Assembly: GCF_902167145.1 (NCBI RefSeq)
Contig: NC_050100.1
Span: forward strand, 200,917,974 to 200,981,973
Source: Zea mays
Lineage: Eukaryota; Streptophyta; Magnoliopsida; Poales; Poaceae
Length of the DNA: 64,000 bases
Reading direction: 5' to 3'
Both the position numbers and the translations under genes were made by a program. How positions within the stretch are numbered: the stretch's first letter is position 1; each line of letters begins with the position of its first letter. Below the pieces are notes generated by a model. The model was not told the DNA's origin, ran no database searches, and saw nothing but the letters and a program-made list of their open reading frames with translations. This document shows, piece after piece, positions 1 to 13,211 of the stretch.

Positions 1-3000
1 TGATATATGGCAAGGAAACATATGTGGGGTGAGGTTTACGTTCCTCTGGTCAATGATCAATGGCCACACAACCCCCATTTTTGTCTAAAATACCATGAAT
101 GACCATTTTCAATAATACCGAAGGCTAAGACGTACGGTTTTTTGACCAAGAAATGGTCTCCACCAGAAATCCAAGAATGTGATCTATGGCAAGGAAACAT
201 ATGTGGGGTGAGGTGTACGAGCCTCTTGTCGATGACAAATGGCCACACAACCCCCATTTTGTCGAAAATATCCATGAACGACCTTTTCAATAATACTGAA
301 GGCTAACACGTACGAATTTTTGACCAAGAAATGGTCTGCACCAGAAATCCAAGAATGTGATCTATGGCAAGGAAACATATGTGGGGTGAGGTGTACGAGC
401 CTCTGGTCGATGATAAATGGCCACACAACCCCCATTTTTGATGAAAATAGTCATGAACGACCATTTTCAATAATACCGAAGGCTAAGACCTACAGATTTT
501 TTGACCAAGAAATGGTCTCCACCAGAAATCCAAGAATTTGATCAATGACAAGGAAACATATGCGGGGTGAGGTGTATGAGCCTCTGGTCGATGACAAAAG
601 GCCACACAACCCCCATTTTAGTCGAAAATAGCCATGAACGACCATTTTCAATAATACCGAAGGCTAACACCTACGGATGTTTGACCAAGAAATGGTCTCC
701 ACCAGAAATCCAAGAATGTGATCTATGGCAAGAAAACATATGTGGGTTGAAGTGTACGAAGCTCTGGTTGATGATCAATGGCCACACAACCCCCTTTTTT
801 GTCGAAAATAGCCATGAACGACCATTTTCAATGACACTGACGGCTAACACGTACGAATTTTTGACCAAGAAATGGTCTCCACCAAAAATCCAAGAATGTG
901 ATCTATGGCAAGGAAACATATGTGTAGTGGGGTGTATGAGCCTCTGGTCGAAGATCAATGGCCACACAACCCCCATTTTTGTCGAAAATAGCCATGAATG
1001 ACCATTTTCAATAATACCGAAGGCTAACACATTCGGATTTTTGCCCAAGAAATGGTCTCCACCAGAAATCCAAAAATGTGATCTATGGCAAGGAAACATA
1101 TGTGGGGTGAGGTGTACGAGCCTCTGGTCGATGATCAATAGCCACACAACCCCCATTTTGTCGAAAATAGCCTTGAACGACCTTTTCAATAATACTGAAG
1201 GCTAACACGTACGAATTTTTGACCAAGAAATGGTCTCCACCAGAAATCCAAGAATGTGATCTATGGCAAGGAAACATATGTGGGGTGAGGTGTATGAGCA
1301 TCTCGTTGATGATCAATGGCCACACAACCCCCATTTTTGTCGAAAATAGCCATGAACGACCATTTGCAATGACACTGAAGGCTAACACCTAAGGATTTTT
1401 GACCAAGAAATGGTCAACACCATAAATCCAAGAATGTGATCTATGGCAAGGAAACATATGTGTAGTGAGGTGTATGAGCCTATAGTCGAATATCGCTGGC
1501 CACACAACCCCCATTTTTGTCGAAAATAGCCATGAACGACCATTTTCAATAGTACCGAAGGCTAACACATTCGGATTTTTGACCAAGAAATGGTCTACAC
1601 CAGAAATCAAAGAATGTGATATATGGCCAGGAAACATATGTGGGGTGAGGTTTACATTCCTCTGGTCAATGATCAATGGCCACACAACCCCCATTTTTGT
1701 CTAAAATACCATGAATGACCATTTTCAATAATACCGAATGCTAACACGTACGGATTTTTGACCAAGAAATGGTCTCCACCAGAAATCCAAGAATGTGATC
1801 TATAGCAAGGAAACATATGTGGGGTGAGGTGTACGAGCCTCTGGTCGATGACAAATGGCCACACAACCCCCATTTTAGTCGAAAATAGCCATGAACGACC
1901 ATTTTCAATAATACCGAAGGCTAACACCAACAGATTTTTGACCAAGAAATGGTCTCCACCAGAAATCCAAGAATGTGATCTATGGCAAGAAAACATATGT
2001 GGGTTGAAGTGTACGAGCCTCTGGTCGATGATCAATGGCCACACAACCCCCATTTTTGTCGCAAATAGCAATGAACGACCATTTTCAATGACACTGAAGG
2101 CTAACACCTACGGATTTTTGACCAAGAAATGGTCTCCACCATAAATCCAGGAATGTGATCTATGGCTAGGAAACATATGTGTAGTTGGGTGTATGAGCCT
2201 CTGGTCTAAGATCAATGGCCACACGACCCCCATTTTTCTCGAAAATAGCCATGAATGACCATTTTCAATAATACCGAAGGCTAACACATTCGGATTTTTG
2301 CCCAAGAAATGGTCTCCACCAGAAATCCAAGAATGTGATCTATGGCAAGGAAACATATGTGGGGTGAGGTGTACGAGCCTCTGGTCGTTGATCAATGGCC
2401 ACGCAACCCCCATTTTGTCGAAAATAGCCATGAACGACCATTTTCAATAATACTGAAGGCTAACGCGTACGAATTTTTTACCAAGACATGGTCTCCACCA
2501 AAAATCCAAGAATGTGATCTATGGCAAGGAAACATATGTGGGGTGAGGTGTACGAGCCTCTGGTCGATGATACATGGCCACACAACCCCCATTTTTGATG
2601 AAAATAGCCATGAACGACCATTTTCAATAATACTGAAGGCTAAGACCTACGGATTTTTGACCAAGAAATGGTCTCCACCAGAAATCCAAGAATGTGATCT
2701 ATGGCAAGGAAACATATATGGGGTGAGGTGTATGAGCATCTCATTGATGATCAATGGCCACATAACCCCCATTTTTGTTGAAAATAGCCATGAACGACCA
2801 TTTTCAATAATACCAAAGGCTAACACCTACGGATTTTTTACCAAGAAATGGTCTCCACCAGAAATCCAAGAATGTGATCTATGGCAAGGAAACATATGTG
2901 GGTGAGGTGTACGAGCCTCAGGTCGATGATCAATGGCCACACAACCCCCATTTTTGTCGATAATAGCCATGAACGACCATTTTCAATGACACTGAAGGCT

Positions 3001-4399
3001 AACACCTACGGATTTTTGACCAAGAAATGGTCACCACCATAAATCCAAGAATGTGATCTATGGCAAGGAAACATATGTGTAGTGAGGTGTATGAGCCTAT
3101 AGTCGAATATCACTGGCCACATAACCCCCATTTTTGTCGAAAATAGCCATGAACGACCATTTTCAATAGTACCAAAGGCTAACACATTCGGATTTTTGAC
3201 CAAGAAATGGTCTCCACCAGAAATCAAAGAATGTGATCTATGGCAAGGAAACATATGTGGGGTGAGGTTTACGAGCTTCTGGTCGATGATCAATGGCCAC
3301 ACAATCCGCATTTTTGTCGAAAATAGCCTTGAATGACCATTTTCAATAATAGCGAAGGCTAACACGTACGGATTTTTGAATAAGAAATGGTCTCCACCAG
3401 AAATCCAAGAATGCGATCTATGGCAAGGAAACATACGTGGGGTGAGGTGTACGAGCCTCTGGTCGATGATAAATGGCCACACAACACCCATTTTAGTCGA
3501 AAATAGCCATGAACGACCATTTTCAATAATACCGAAGGCTAACTCCAACGGATTTTTGACAAGGAAATGGTCTCCACCAGAAATCCAAGAATGTGATCTA
3601 TTGCAAGGAAACATATGTGGGGTGAGGTGTACGAGCCTCTGGTCGATAATAAATGGCCGCACAACACCCATTTTGGTCGAAAATAGCCATGAACGACCAT
3701 TTTCAATAGTACTGAAGGCTAACACATTCGAATTTTTGACCAAGAAATGGTCGTGGTGAGGTTTACGAGCCTCTGCTCGATGATCAATGGCCACACAACC
3801 CCCATTTTTGTCGAAAATAGCCATGAATGACCATTTTCAATAATACCGAAGGCTAACACGTACGGATTTTTGACCAAGAAATGGTGTCCACCAGAAATCC
3901 AAGAATGCGATCTATGGCAAGGAAACATATGTGGGGTGAGGTGTACGAGCCTCTGGTCGATGATAAATGGCCACACAACACCCATTTTAGTCGAAAATAG
4001 CCATGAACGACCATTTACAATAATACCGAAGGCTAACACCAACGAATTTTTGACCAAGAAATGGTCTCCACCAGAAATCCAAGAATGTGATCTATGACAA
4101 GAAAACATATGTGGGGTGAAGTGTACGAGCCTCTGGTCGATGATCAATGGCGACACAACCCCCATTTTTGTCGAAAATAGCCATGAACGATCATTTTCAA
4201 TGACACTGAAGGCTAATACCTATGGATTTTTGACCAAGAAATGGTCTCCACCATAAATCCAAGAATGTGATCAATGGCAAGGAAACATATGTGTAGTGAG
4301 GTGTATGAGCCTCTGGTCGAAGATCAATGGCCACACAACCCCCATTTTTGTCGAAAATAGCCATGAATGACCATTTTCAATAATACCGAAGGCTAACAC
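1..4399 (+). repeat. Knob 180-bp satellite (K180) array, left outer block
   Basis: This block holds about 24 head-to-tail monomers. The landmark GGCCACACAACC recurs near 62, 241, 419, 600, 780 and 960, a spacing of 178-181 bp. Each monomer also carries ACGACCATTTTCAATAATAC and GGAAACATATGTGGGGTGAG. I recognise it as the maize knob 180-bp repeat, the main satellite of heterochromatic knobs. Monomer variants recur, for example a form with CAATGACACTGAAGG and a form with TAGTACCGAAGGCTAACACATTCGG-like sequence near 1549-1575. The block matches about 53120-57530 in inverted orientation (for example 2342-2905 with 54629-55192). No gene is present; open frames here are periodic by-products of a monomer length divisible by three. 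Confidence 0.95.
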
Positions 4400-4800
4400 A
4401 TCCATAGGTGTTTGCCTTCGATATTATTGAAAATGGTTGTTGATGCAATTTTTGACAAAAATTGGGGTTGTGTAGCCATTGACCATCGAACAAAGGCTCG
4501 TACACCTGACCCCATATATGTTTCCTTGCCATAGGTCACATTCTTTGATTTCTAGTGGGGACCACTTCTTGGTCGAGATCCGTAGGTGTTAGCCTTCGAT
4601 ATTATTGAAAATGATCGTTCTTGCAATTTTGGACAAAAATGGGGGCTGTGTGGCAATTGATTATCAACCAGAGGCTCATACACTTGACCCCACATATGTT
4701 TCCTTGCCATAGATCACATTCTTGGATTTTTGGTGGAGGCCATTTCTTGGCCAAAAATCCGTTGGTGTTAGCCTCGGTAGTATTGAAAATGGGGGTTTTT
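4400..4800 (-). repeat. Inverted K180 island
   Basis: About two monomers run opposite to both flanks. The (+) reading stops at GGCTAACACA and the (-) reading starts with TCCATAGGTGTTTGCC at 4401. The (+) reading resumes at about 4801 with TAGTCGATGACAATG. The island is colinear and in the same direction as 52840-53085, although its flanks match that region in inverted orientation, so it marks a local inversion. Confidence 0.85.
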
Positions 4801-7800
4801 TAGTCGATGACAATGTCCACACAACCCCATTTTTGTCGAAAAAAGCATGAACAACCATTTTCTATAATACCGAAGGCTAACACCTACGGATTTTTGACCT
4901 AGAAATGGTCTCCACCAGAAATCCAAGAATGTGACCTATGGAAAGGAAACATATGTGGGGTGAGGTGTATGAACCTCTAGTCGATGATCAATGGACACAC
5001 AACCCCTATTTTTGTTGAAAATTGCATGAATGACCATTTTCAATAATAGTGAAGGCTAACACCTATGGATTTTTGATCAAGAAATGGTCTCTGCTAGAAA
5101 TGCAAGAATGTGATCTATGGCAACGACACATATGTGGGTTCTGGTTTCTGAGCCTCTGGTCATTGGTAAATGGCCACACAACCCCCATTTTGACGAAAAT
5201 AGCATGAACGACCATTTTCAATAATAACGAGGGCTAACACCTATGGATTTTTGACCAAGAAATGGCCTCCACCAGAAATCTAAGAATGTGATCTATGGCA
5301 AGGAAACATATGTGGATTGAGGTGTACGAGCCTCTGGTCCATGATTATTGGCCACACAACGCATATTTTTGCCGAAAATTGCATCAACGACCATTTACAA
5401 TAACACCGAAGGCTAACACCTACAGATTTTTGACCAATAAATGGTCTCCACCAAAAATCCAAAAATGTGATCTATGGCATAGAAACATATGTGGGATGAG
5501 GTGTATGAGTCTCTAGTCGATGATCAATGGCCACACAACCCCCATTTTTGTCAAAAATAGCATGAACGACCATTTTCAATAATACCGAAGGATAACACCT
5601 ATGGATTTTTGACTAAGAAATCGTCTCCACCAGAAATCTAAGAATGTGATCTATGGCAAGGAAAATATGTGGGGTATGGTGTACGAGCCTCTGGTCGATG
5701 ATCAATGGCCACACAACCCCCATTTTGTCGAAAATAGCCAAGAACGACCATTTTCAATAATACCAAAGGCTAACGCCTACGGATTTTCGACCAAGAAATG
5801 GTCTCCACCAAAATACAAGAATGTAATCTATGGCAAGGAAACATATGTGGGGTGAGGTGTACGAGCCTTTGGTCAATGATAAATGGCCACACAAGCCCCA
5901 TTTTGGTCAAAAATAGCATGAACGACCATTTTCAATAATACTGAAGGCTAACACCAACGGATTTTTCACTAAGAAATGGTCTCCACCAGAAATCCAAGAA
6001 TGTGATCGATGGCAAGGAAACATATGTGGGGAGAGGTGTACGAGCCTCTGGTTGACGATCAAAGGCCACCCAACACCTATTTTTGTTGAAAATAGCATGA
6101 ACGACCATTTTCAATAATTCTGAAGGCAAACACCTACGGATTTTTGACCAAGAAATGGTCTCCACCAGAAATCCAAGAATGTGATTTATCGCAAGGAACC
6201 ATATGTGGGGTGAGGTGAACGAGCCTCTGGTCAATAATCAATGGCCACACAACCCCCATTTTTGTCGAAAATAGTAATGAACAACCATTTTCAATAATAC
6301 CGAAGGCTAACACCTACGGATTTTTGACCAAGAAATGGTCTCCACCAGAAATCCAAGAATGTGATCTATGGCAAGGAAACATATGTGGGGTGAGGTGAAC
6401 GAGCCTCTGGTCAATGATCAATTGCCACACGACCCCCATTTTTGTCGAAAATAGCCATGAACAACCATTTTCAATAATTCCAAAGGCATCAACGACCATT
6501 TCCAATAATACCGAAGGCAAACACCTTCGAATTTTTGACCAATAAATTGTCTCGACCAAAAATCCAAAAATGTGATCTATGGCATGGAAACATATGTGGG
6601 GTGAGGTGTACGAGCCTCTGGTCGATGATTAATGGTCACACAACACCTATTTTTGTCGAAAATGCCATGAACGACCATTTTCAATAATACCCATGGCTAA
6701 CACCTATGGATTTTTGAACAAAAAATGGTCTCCACCAGAAATCCAAGAATGTGATCTATGGAAAGAAAACATACATGGCGTGAGGTGTATGAGCCTCTGG
6801 TCAATGATCAATGGCCACACAACTACCATTTTTGTCGAAAATAGCATGAAGGACCATTTTCAATTATACCGAAGGCTAACACCAACAGATTTTTGGCCAA
6901 GAAATGGTCTCCACCAGAAAACCAAGAATGTGATCTATGGCAAGGAAACCTATGTGGGGTGAGGTGTAGGAGCCTCTAGTCGATGATCAATGGCCACACA
7001 ACCTTCATCTTTGCCGAAAATAGCCATGAAACGACCATTTTCAATAATACCAAAGGCTTACACCAACGGGTTTTTTACCAAGAAATGATCTCCACCAAAA
7101 ATCCAAGAATTTGATCTATGGCAAGGAAACATATGTGGGGTCAGGTGTATGAGCCTTTGGTCGATGATCAATGGCTACACAACCCCCATTTTTGTCCAAT
7201 ATAGCAAGAACGAGCATTTTCAACAATACCGAAGGCTAACACCTACGGATTTTTGACCAACAAATGGACCCCACCAGAAATCCAAGAATGTGACCTATGG
7301 CAAGGAAACATATGTGGGGTCTGGTGTACGAGCCTTTGTTCGATGGTCAATGGCTACACAACCCCCATTTTGTCGAAAATAGAATGAACGACCATTTTTA
7401 ATAATACCGAATGCTAGCACCTACAGATTTTTGACCAAGAAATGGTCTCCACCAAAAATCTAAAAATGTGACCTATGACAAGGAAACATATGTGGGGTCT
7501 GGCGTACAAGCCTCTGGTCGATGATCAATGGCCCCACAATCCCCATTTTGTCGAAAATAGCCATGAACGATCATTTTCAATATTACTGAAGGGTAACACC
7601 TAGGATTTTTACCAAGAAATGGTCTCCACCAGAAATCCAAGAATGTGATCCACGGTAAGGAAACATATGTGGGTGAGGTGTACGAGCCTCTGGTCGATGA
7701 TCAAAGGCCACACAACCCCTATTTTTTCAAAAATAGAATGAACGACCATTTTCAATAATACCGAAGGCTAACACCAACGGATTTTTTACCAAGAAATGGT

Positions 7801-8685
7801 CTCACCAAAAATCCAAGAATGTGACATATGGCAAGGAAACATATGTGGGGTGAGGTGTACGAGTAACTGGTCGATGATCAATGGCCACACAACCCCCATT
7901 TTTGTCGAAAATAGCATGAACGATCATTTTCAATAATACCGAAGGTTAACACCTTCAGATTTTTGACCAAGAAAATGGTCTCCATAGAAATCCAAGAATG
8001 TGACCTATGGCAAGGAAACATAAGTGGGGTGAGGTGTACGAGCCTCTGGTCGATGATGAATGGCCACACAACCCCATTTTTGTCAGAAATTGCCTTGAAC
8101 GAGCATTTTCAATAATACCAAAGGCTAACACCTACCGATTTTTGACCAAGAAATAGTCTTCGCCAGAAATCCAAGAATGTGAATTATGGGAAGGAAACAT
8201 ATGTGGGGTGAGGTGTACTCGAAACTGGTCGATGATCAATTGCCACACAACCCCCATTTTTGTCGAAAATAGCATGCACGACCATTTTCAATAATACCTA
8301 CAGATTTTTGGCCAAGAAATGGTCTCCACCCGAAAACCAAGAATGTGATCTATCACAAGGAAACAAATGTGGGGTGAGGTGTACGAGCCTCTAGTCGATG
8401 ATCAATGGCCAACACCTACAGATTCTTGACCAAGAAATGGTCTCCACCAAAAATCCAAGAATGTGATCTATGGCCAGGAAACATATGTGGGGTCAGGTTT
8501 ATGGGCCTCTGGTCGATGATCAATGATCACACAACCCCTATTTGTGTCCAAAATAGCATGAATGACCATTTTCAATAATACCGAAGGCTAACACCAATGG
8601 ATTTTTGACCAAGTAATGGCCTCCACCAGAAATCCAATGGGGTGAGGTGTACGAGCCTCTGGTCGATGATCAATGGCCACACAAC
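4801..8685 (+). repeat. K180 array, left inner block
   Basis: About 21 K180 monomers, more diverged from each other than those in 1-4399, with several carrying AATAGCATGAACG instead of AATAGCCATGAACG. Positions 6488-8640 are a direct copy of about 37545-39600 and an inverted copy of about 51240-52860. Several monomers are shortened, for example around 8290-8420. The block ends at GGCCACACAAC (8675-8685), where a short linker joins it to TR-1. Confidence 0.93.
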
Positions 8686-8709
8686 ACACATAAACTTAAA
8701 CTCATATTG
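8686..8709. other. K180/TR-1 junction linker, left copy
   Basis: This short AT-rich stretch, containing ATAAACTTAAACTCATATTG, belongs to neither consensus. The same linker occurs, reverse-complemented, at the TR-1/K180 boundaries near 31679-31701 and 51204-51229. It therefore marks one ancestral joining event that was later copied with its surroundings. Confidence 0.8.
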
Positions 8710-11700
8710 ATGTGTTTATGTCCACTCAAGTAAAACATCACACATCATTATGCCACATCGTTTCTAAAAATAAAATAAAGACCATGGGAAATTTAGCCAA
8801 ATTGCACGAGAGAACTGTCCAAACATGGGTTAAGGTTGTAAGGAATCTTCTTTCCACCAAACTATTGCTATTAAGTAGGAATATGAAGAATTCAAAACAA
8901 TAGATCATCTTTTAAACTAAAAATGGCGTTTCCTTGATGTCAAGGGCATTGTATTCGCACCAGAGGGTATTAGAGTACAACTAGTGGATGAAGACGTTAT
9001 TGGGCTAGCTAATGACCTTTTGTGATACCAGGTTTCCTATAATCCCCTCTATTCAAGGCATACCTAGATGGTTTTTATATCCACTCAAGAAAAACAACAC
9101 ACATCAATATGCCACATCGATTCTCAAAATAAAATAATGACCATGGAAAATTTATCCAAATTGAGTGAGAGAACTGTCCAAACATAGGTTAAGGTTGTAA
9201 GGCACATTTTTCCACCATATCGTTGCTAAAAAGTTGGAATATAGAGAATTCAAACAATAGATAACCTTTTAAACCACAAATGACGTTTCTATGATTTTGA
9301 GGGCACTATATTAGCACGAGAGGGTATTAGTGGGCAACTAGTGGATGAAGACGTTATTGGGCTAGCTAATGACTTTTGTGATACCAGGTTTCCAATAGTC
9401 CCCTCTATTCAAGGCATACCTAGATGGTGTTTATGTCCACTCAAGTATAACACCATACATCATTATGCCACACTGTTTCTCAAAGTAAAATAAAGACCAT
9501 GGGAAATTTAGCCAAATTGCGTGAGAGAACTGACCAAATATAGGTTAAGGTTGTAAGACACCTTTTTTCCACCGTACAATTGCTAAAAAGTTGGAATATA
9601 AAGAATTCAAAACAATTGATCACCTTTTATACCACAAATGACGTTTCCCAGATGTCAAGGGCATTGTAATTGCACGTGAGGGTATTAGAGTACAACTAGT
9701 GGATGAAGACGTCATTGGGCTAGCAAATGACATTTTGTGATACCAGGTTTTCTATAATCCCCTCTATTCAAGGCATACCCACACGGTGTTTATGTCCACT
9801 CAAGAAAAACAAAACACATCAATATGCCACATTGTTTCTAAAAATAAAATAATGACCTTGGAAAATTTAGCCAAATTACGTGAGTGAACTGTACAAAGAT
9901 AGGTTAAGGTTGTAAGGCACCTTTTTTCCACCATACAGTTGCGAAAAAGTTGGAATATAAAGAATTCAAAACAATAGATCACCTTTTAAACCTCAAATGA
10001 CGTTTCTATGATATTGAGGGCATTGTATTCACAACTAGTGGATGATGACGTTATTGGGCTAGCTAATGACCTTTTGTGATACTAGGTTTCCTATAATCCC
10101 CTCTATTCAAGGCATACCTAGATGGTGTTTATGTCCACTCAAGTAAAACCCCGTACATCATTTTTGCCACATCATTTCTCAAAATAAAATAAAGACCATG
10201 GGAAATTTATCCAAATTGCGTGTGAGTTCTGTCCAAACATAGGTTACGGTTGTAAGGCACCTTTTTTCCACCATATAGATGCTAAAAGGTTGGAATATAA
10301 AGAATTCAAAACAATATATCACCTTTTAAACCTCAAATGTCGTTTCTATGATATTGAGGGCATTGTATTCACACGAGTGGGTTTTAGAGTACAACTAGTG
10401 GATAAAGACATTATTGGGCTAGCTAATGATCTTTTGCGATACCAGGTTTCCTATAATCCCCTCTATTCTAGGCACACCAAGATGGCGTTTCTGTCCACTC
10501 AAGTAAAACACCACACATCATTATGCCACATCATTTCTCAAAATATAATAAAGACCATGTGAAATTTAGCAAAATTGCGTGAGAGAACTGTCCAAACATA
10601 GGTTAAGGTTATATGACACCTTTTTTCACCATACAGTTGCTAAAATGTAGGAATATAAAGAATTCAAAGTAATAGATCAACTTTTAAACTAAAAATGACG
10701 TTTCCCTGATGTCAATGGCATTGTATTCACACGAGAGGGTATTAGAATACAACTACTGGATGAACACGTTAGTGGGCTAGCCAATGACCTTTTGTGATAA
10801 CAGGTTTCCTATAACCCCTCTATTCAAGGCATACTTAGACGGTGATTATGTCCACTCAAGTAAAACACCACCCATCAATTTGCCACATCGTTTCTCAAAA
10901 TCAAATAAAGACCATTGAAAATTTTGCCAAACTACATGGGAGAACTGTCCAAACATATGTTAAGGCTGTAAGGCACCTTTTTTCCACCATACAATTGCTA
11001 AAAAGTTTCAATATAAAGAATTCAATTCAATAGATCACCTTTTAAACCACAACTGACGTTTCCTTGATGTCAAGGGCATTGCATTGGCACAAGAGGGTAT
11101 TAGAGTACAACTAGTGGATGAAGATGTCATTGGGCTAGCTAATGACCTTTTGTGATACCAGGTTTCCTATAATCCTCTCTATTCAAGGCATACCTAGTCG
11201 TGTTTATGTCCACTCAAGAAAAACAAAACACATCAATATGCCACATCATTTCTCAAAATAAAATAATGACCATGGAAAATTTAGCCAAATTACGTGAGTG
11301 AACTGTCCAAACATAGGTTAAGGTTGTACGACACCTTTTCCACCATATAGTTGCAAAAAAGTTGGAATATAAAGAATTCAAAACAATATATCACCTTTTA
11401 AACCTCAAATGATGTTTCTATGATATTGAGGGCATTGTATTCACACGAGACGGTATTAGAGTACAACTAGTGGATGAAGATGTTATTAAGCTAGCAAATG
11501 ACCTTTTGTGATAGCAAAATACCTAAAATCCCCTCTATTTAACGCATACCTAGATGGTATTTGTGTCCACTCAAGTAAAACACCGCACATCATTATGCCA
11601 CATCGTTTCTCAAAATAAAATAAAGACCATGGGAAATTTAGCCAAATTGCATGAGAGAACTTTCCAAACATAGGTTAATGTTGTAAGGCACTTTTTTCCA

Positions 11701-11917
11701 CCATACAGTTGCTAAAAAGCAGGAATATAAAGAATTCAAAACAATAGATCACCTTTTAAACTAAAAATGATGTTTCCCAGATGTCAAGGGCATTGTATTC
11801 GCACGAGAGGATATTAGAGTACAACTAGTGGATAAAGATGTTATTGGGCTAGCTAATGACCTTTTGTGATACCAGGTTTCCTATAATCCCCTCTATTCAA
11901 GGCATACCTAGACGGTG
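8710..11917 (+). repeat. TR-1 satellite array, left copy, (+) half, part 1
   Basis: About nine TR-1 monomers. The landmark TTTATGTCCACTCAAG and its variants fall near 8712, 9070, 9427, 9787, 10127, 10485, 10842, 11199, 11557 and 11915, a spacing of 340-360 and mostly 357-358 bp. Other constant pieces are GACCATGGGAAATTTAGCC, GGAATATAAAGAATTCAAAA and CTAGTGGATGAAGACGTTAT. TR-1 is the second maize knob satellite. In published work on abnormal chromosome 10 it is handled by the TRKIN kinesin, whereas K180 is handled by KINDR. The array is interrupted at 11917 by a retrotransposon and resumes at 16344. Confidence 0.93.
11913..11917. repeat. Target-site duplication, left copy
   Basis: CGGTG directly precedes the 5' LTR and is repeated directly after the 3' LTR at 16344-16348. 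Five base pairs is the usual duplication size for Copia elements. Removing the element and one CGGTG restores a continuous TR-1 monomer (GACGGTGTTTATGTCC). Confidence 0.96.
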
Positions 11918-12160
11918 TGAAAGGGAAATGTGCCCTTGGGCCATTTTTAAGTATTTTGGTGATTGAGTGCAAACACAAGTGCTTAAATGTGAAAATATGC
12001 CCATGGATGATCAAAGTGCAAATCACAAGTTAAGGTATGTTTCTAAGCCTTAGTACATTGGTTTTGTGTACTAATATATTTGTCTAAGTGTTAGAAACAG
12101 ATAGAAGAAGAGAAGAGAAGACTTGGCTGTGTGCAGCCAAGGGGCTGCTTCGGTTTGAGG

Positions 12161-12550
12161 CACCGGACTGTCCGGTGGTGCACCGGACAGTGTCCGGTGG
12201 TGCACCGGACAGTGTCCGGTGCGCCAGGCTGCCTCGGCCGAAGAGGGCGCTCTCGGGTTTTTCTCCGGCGACTTCGGCTAAAATTCACCGGACTGTCCGG
12301 TGTGCACCGGACTGTCCGGTGAGCCAACGGTCGGCCGGGCCAACGGTCGGCCGCGCGATCGGCGCGCGACACGTGGCCGAGCCAACGGTCGGAAGGAAGC
12401 ACCGGACTGTCCGGTGTGCACCGGACTGTCCGGTGCGCCAGATCTGCAACGGTCGGCAACGGTCGGCTTCGCCATTTAAGGAAACAAATCGGGCACCGGA
12501 CAGTGTCCGGTGTGCACCGGACTGTCCGGTGTGCACCGGACTGTCCGGTG
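12161..12550. repeat. Ten CACCGGAC-GTCCGGTG palindromes in the 5' LTR U3
   Basis: Copies lie at 12161-12177, 12181-12199, 12203-12221, 12286-12302, 12305-12321, 12400-12416, 12419-12435, 12494-12512, 12515-12531 and 12534-12550. Seven have a single central T (17 bp) and three have a central AGT (19 bp). Arms are perfect 8-bp inverted repeats. They sit 70-460 bp upstream of the TATA box. Published work describes this palindrome as a conserved multi-copy element of Sirevirus LTRs; a role as a transcription-factor or packaging signal is inference. AACGGTCGG direct repeats are interspersed. Confidence 0.93.
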
Positions 12551-12618
12551 CTCCCGACGACAGAAGGCAAGGATGGCCTTCCGGATTTGCTCTCAACGGC
12601 TCCTAGCTGCCTTGGGGC

Positions 12619-12626
12619 TATAAAAG
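12619..12626 (+). promoter_or_regulatory. TATA box of the 5' LTR
   Basis: TATAAAAG lies downstream of the palindrome cluster, as expected for the LTR promoter, with the U3/R boundary predicted some 30 bp further on. It is framed by a short inverted repeat, GGGGCT (12614-12619) and AGCCCC (12628-12633). No transcription start was measured. Confidence 0.75.
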
Positions 12627-13211
12627 GAGCCCCTAGGCGCATGGAGGAGACACACAAGCAACCTTTGAGCATTCTTGATCATCCACACTAAGTCTCTGCG
12701 CATTCGTTTGTGTTTCTAAGTGATTCGAGCTCTGTTCTAAGTGAGAACTCTGAGATAGTCTTGTGAGCTCGATTCTTGGCCGTGTGTGTGCGCTTTTGCT
12801 GTGGATTTGTGTGTGTTGCTTCCCTCCCTTACTCTGTGTTTCATTTGTGATCATATACTTGTAAGGGCAAGAGACTCCAATTTGTGGAGATTCCTTGCAA
12901 ACGGGATAGTGAAAGGAAAACAAAACACCGTGGTATTCAAGTGGGTCTTTGGACCGCTTGAGAGGGGTTGATTGCAACCCTCGTCCGTTGGGACGCCACA
13001 ACGTGGAGTAGGCAAGCGTTGGTCTTGGCCGAACCACGGGATAAAACCACTGTGTCACTCTGTGCTTGATTCTCTTGTGGTACTGTGTTTTGTTGAGACT
13101 TCACCTTAGCCACTTGGCAATAATCGTGCTAACACTTAACAAGTTTTTGTGGCTTAAGTTTGAAGTTTTTACAGGATCACCTATTCACCCCCCCCTCTAG
13201 GTGCTCTCAAT

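Larger units (their letters stand above)
11918..13209 (+). repeat. 5' LTR (1292 bp)
   Basis: It starts TGAAAGGGAAATG and ends GGTGCTCTCA, giving the TG...CA termini expected of an LTR. In order it holds an AT-rich U3 start, ten GC-rich palindromes (12161-12550), repeated AACGGTCGG blocks, a TATA box at 12619-12626 and a C-run near 13188-13195. Compared with the 3' LTR at a constant offset of 3,132 bp, I found no substitution; the only difference is 8 versus 10 cytosines. Open frames of up to 193 codons on both strands come from the GC-rich palindromes and have no recognisable protein content. Confidence 0.96.

Noticed and set aside
3006..3824. Long minus-strand frame of 272 codons, and many similar frames across the window
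   Set aside because: The peptide repeats every 60 residues in step with the 180-bp satellite, start and stop positions depend on random monomer mutations, and no protein family is recognisable.
8712..8903. Conserved 63-codon frame in TR-1, with a counterpart at 51012-51203 on the other strand
   Set aside because: Conservation follows from the segmental duplication of the satellite; the frame covers about half a TR-1 monomer and is broken in most other monomers.
12161..12550. Regularly repeated short palindromes resembling a CRISPR array
   Set aside because: Spacing is irregular (2-80 bp), the host is a plant, and the motif is a known Sirevirus LTR feature.
12088..12672. Frames of 172 and 193 codons on opposite strands of the LTR, repeated exactly at 15220-15804
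   Set aside because: They are translations of the GC-rich palindrome cluster in the LTR (recurring HRTVRC and APDCPV), identical in both LTRs, with no domain.
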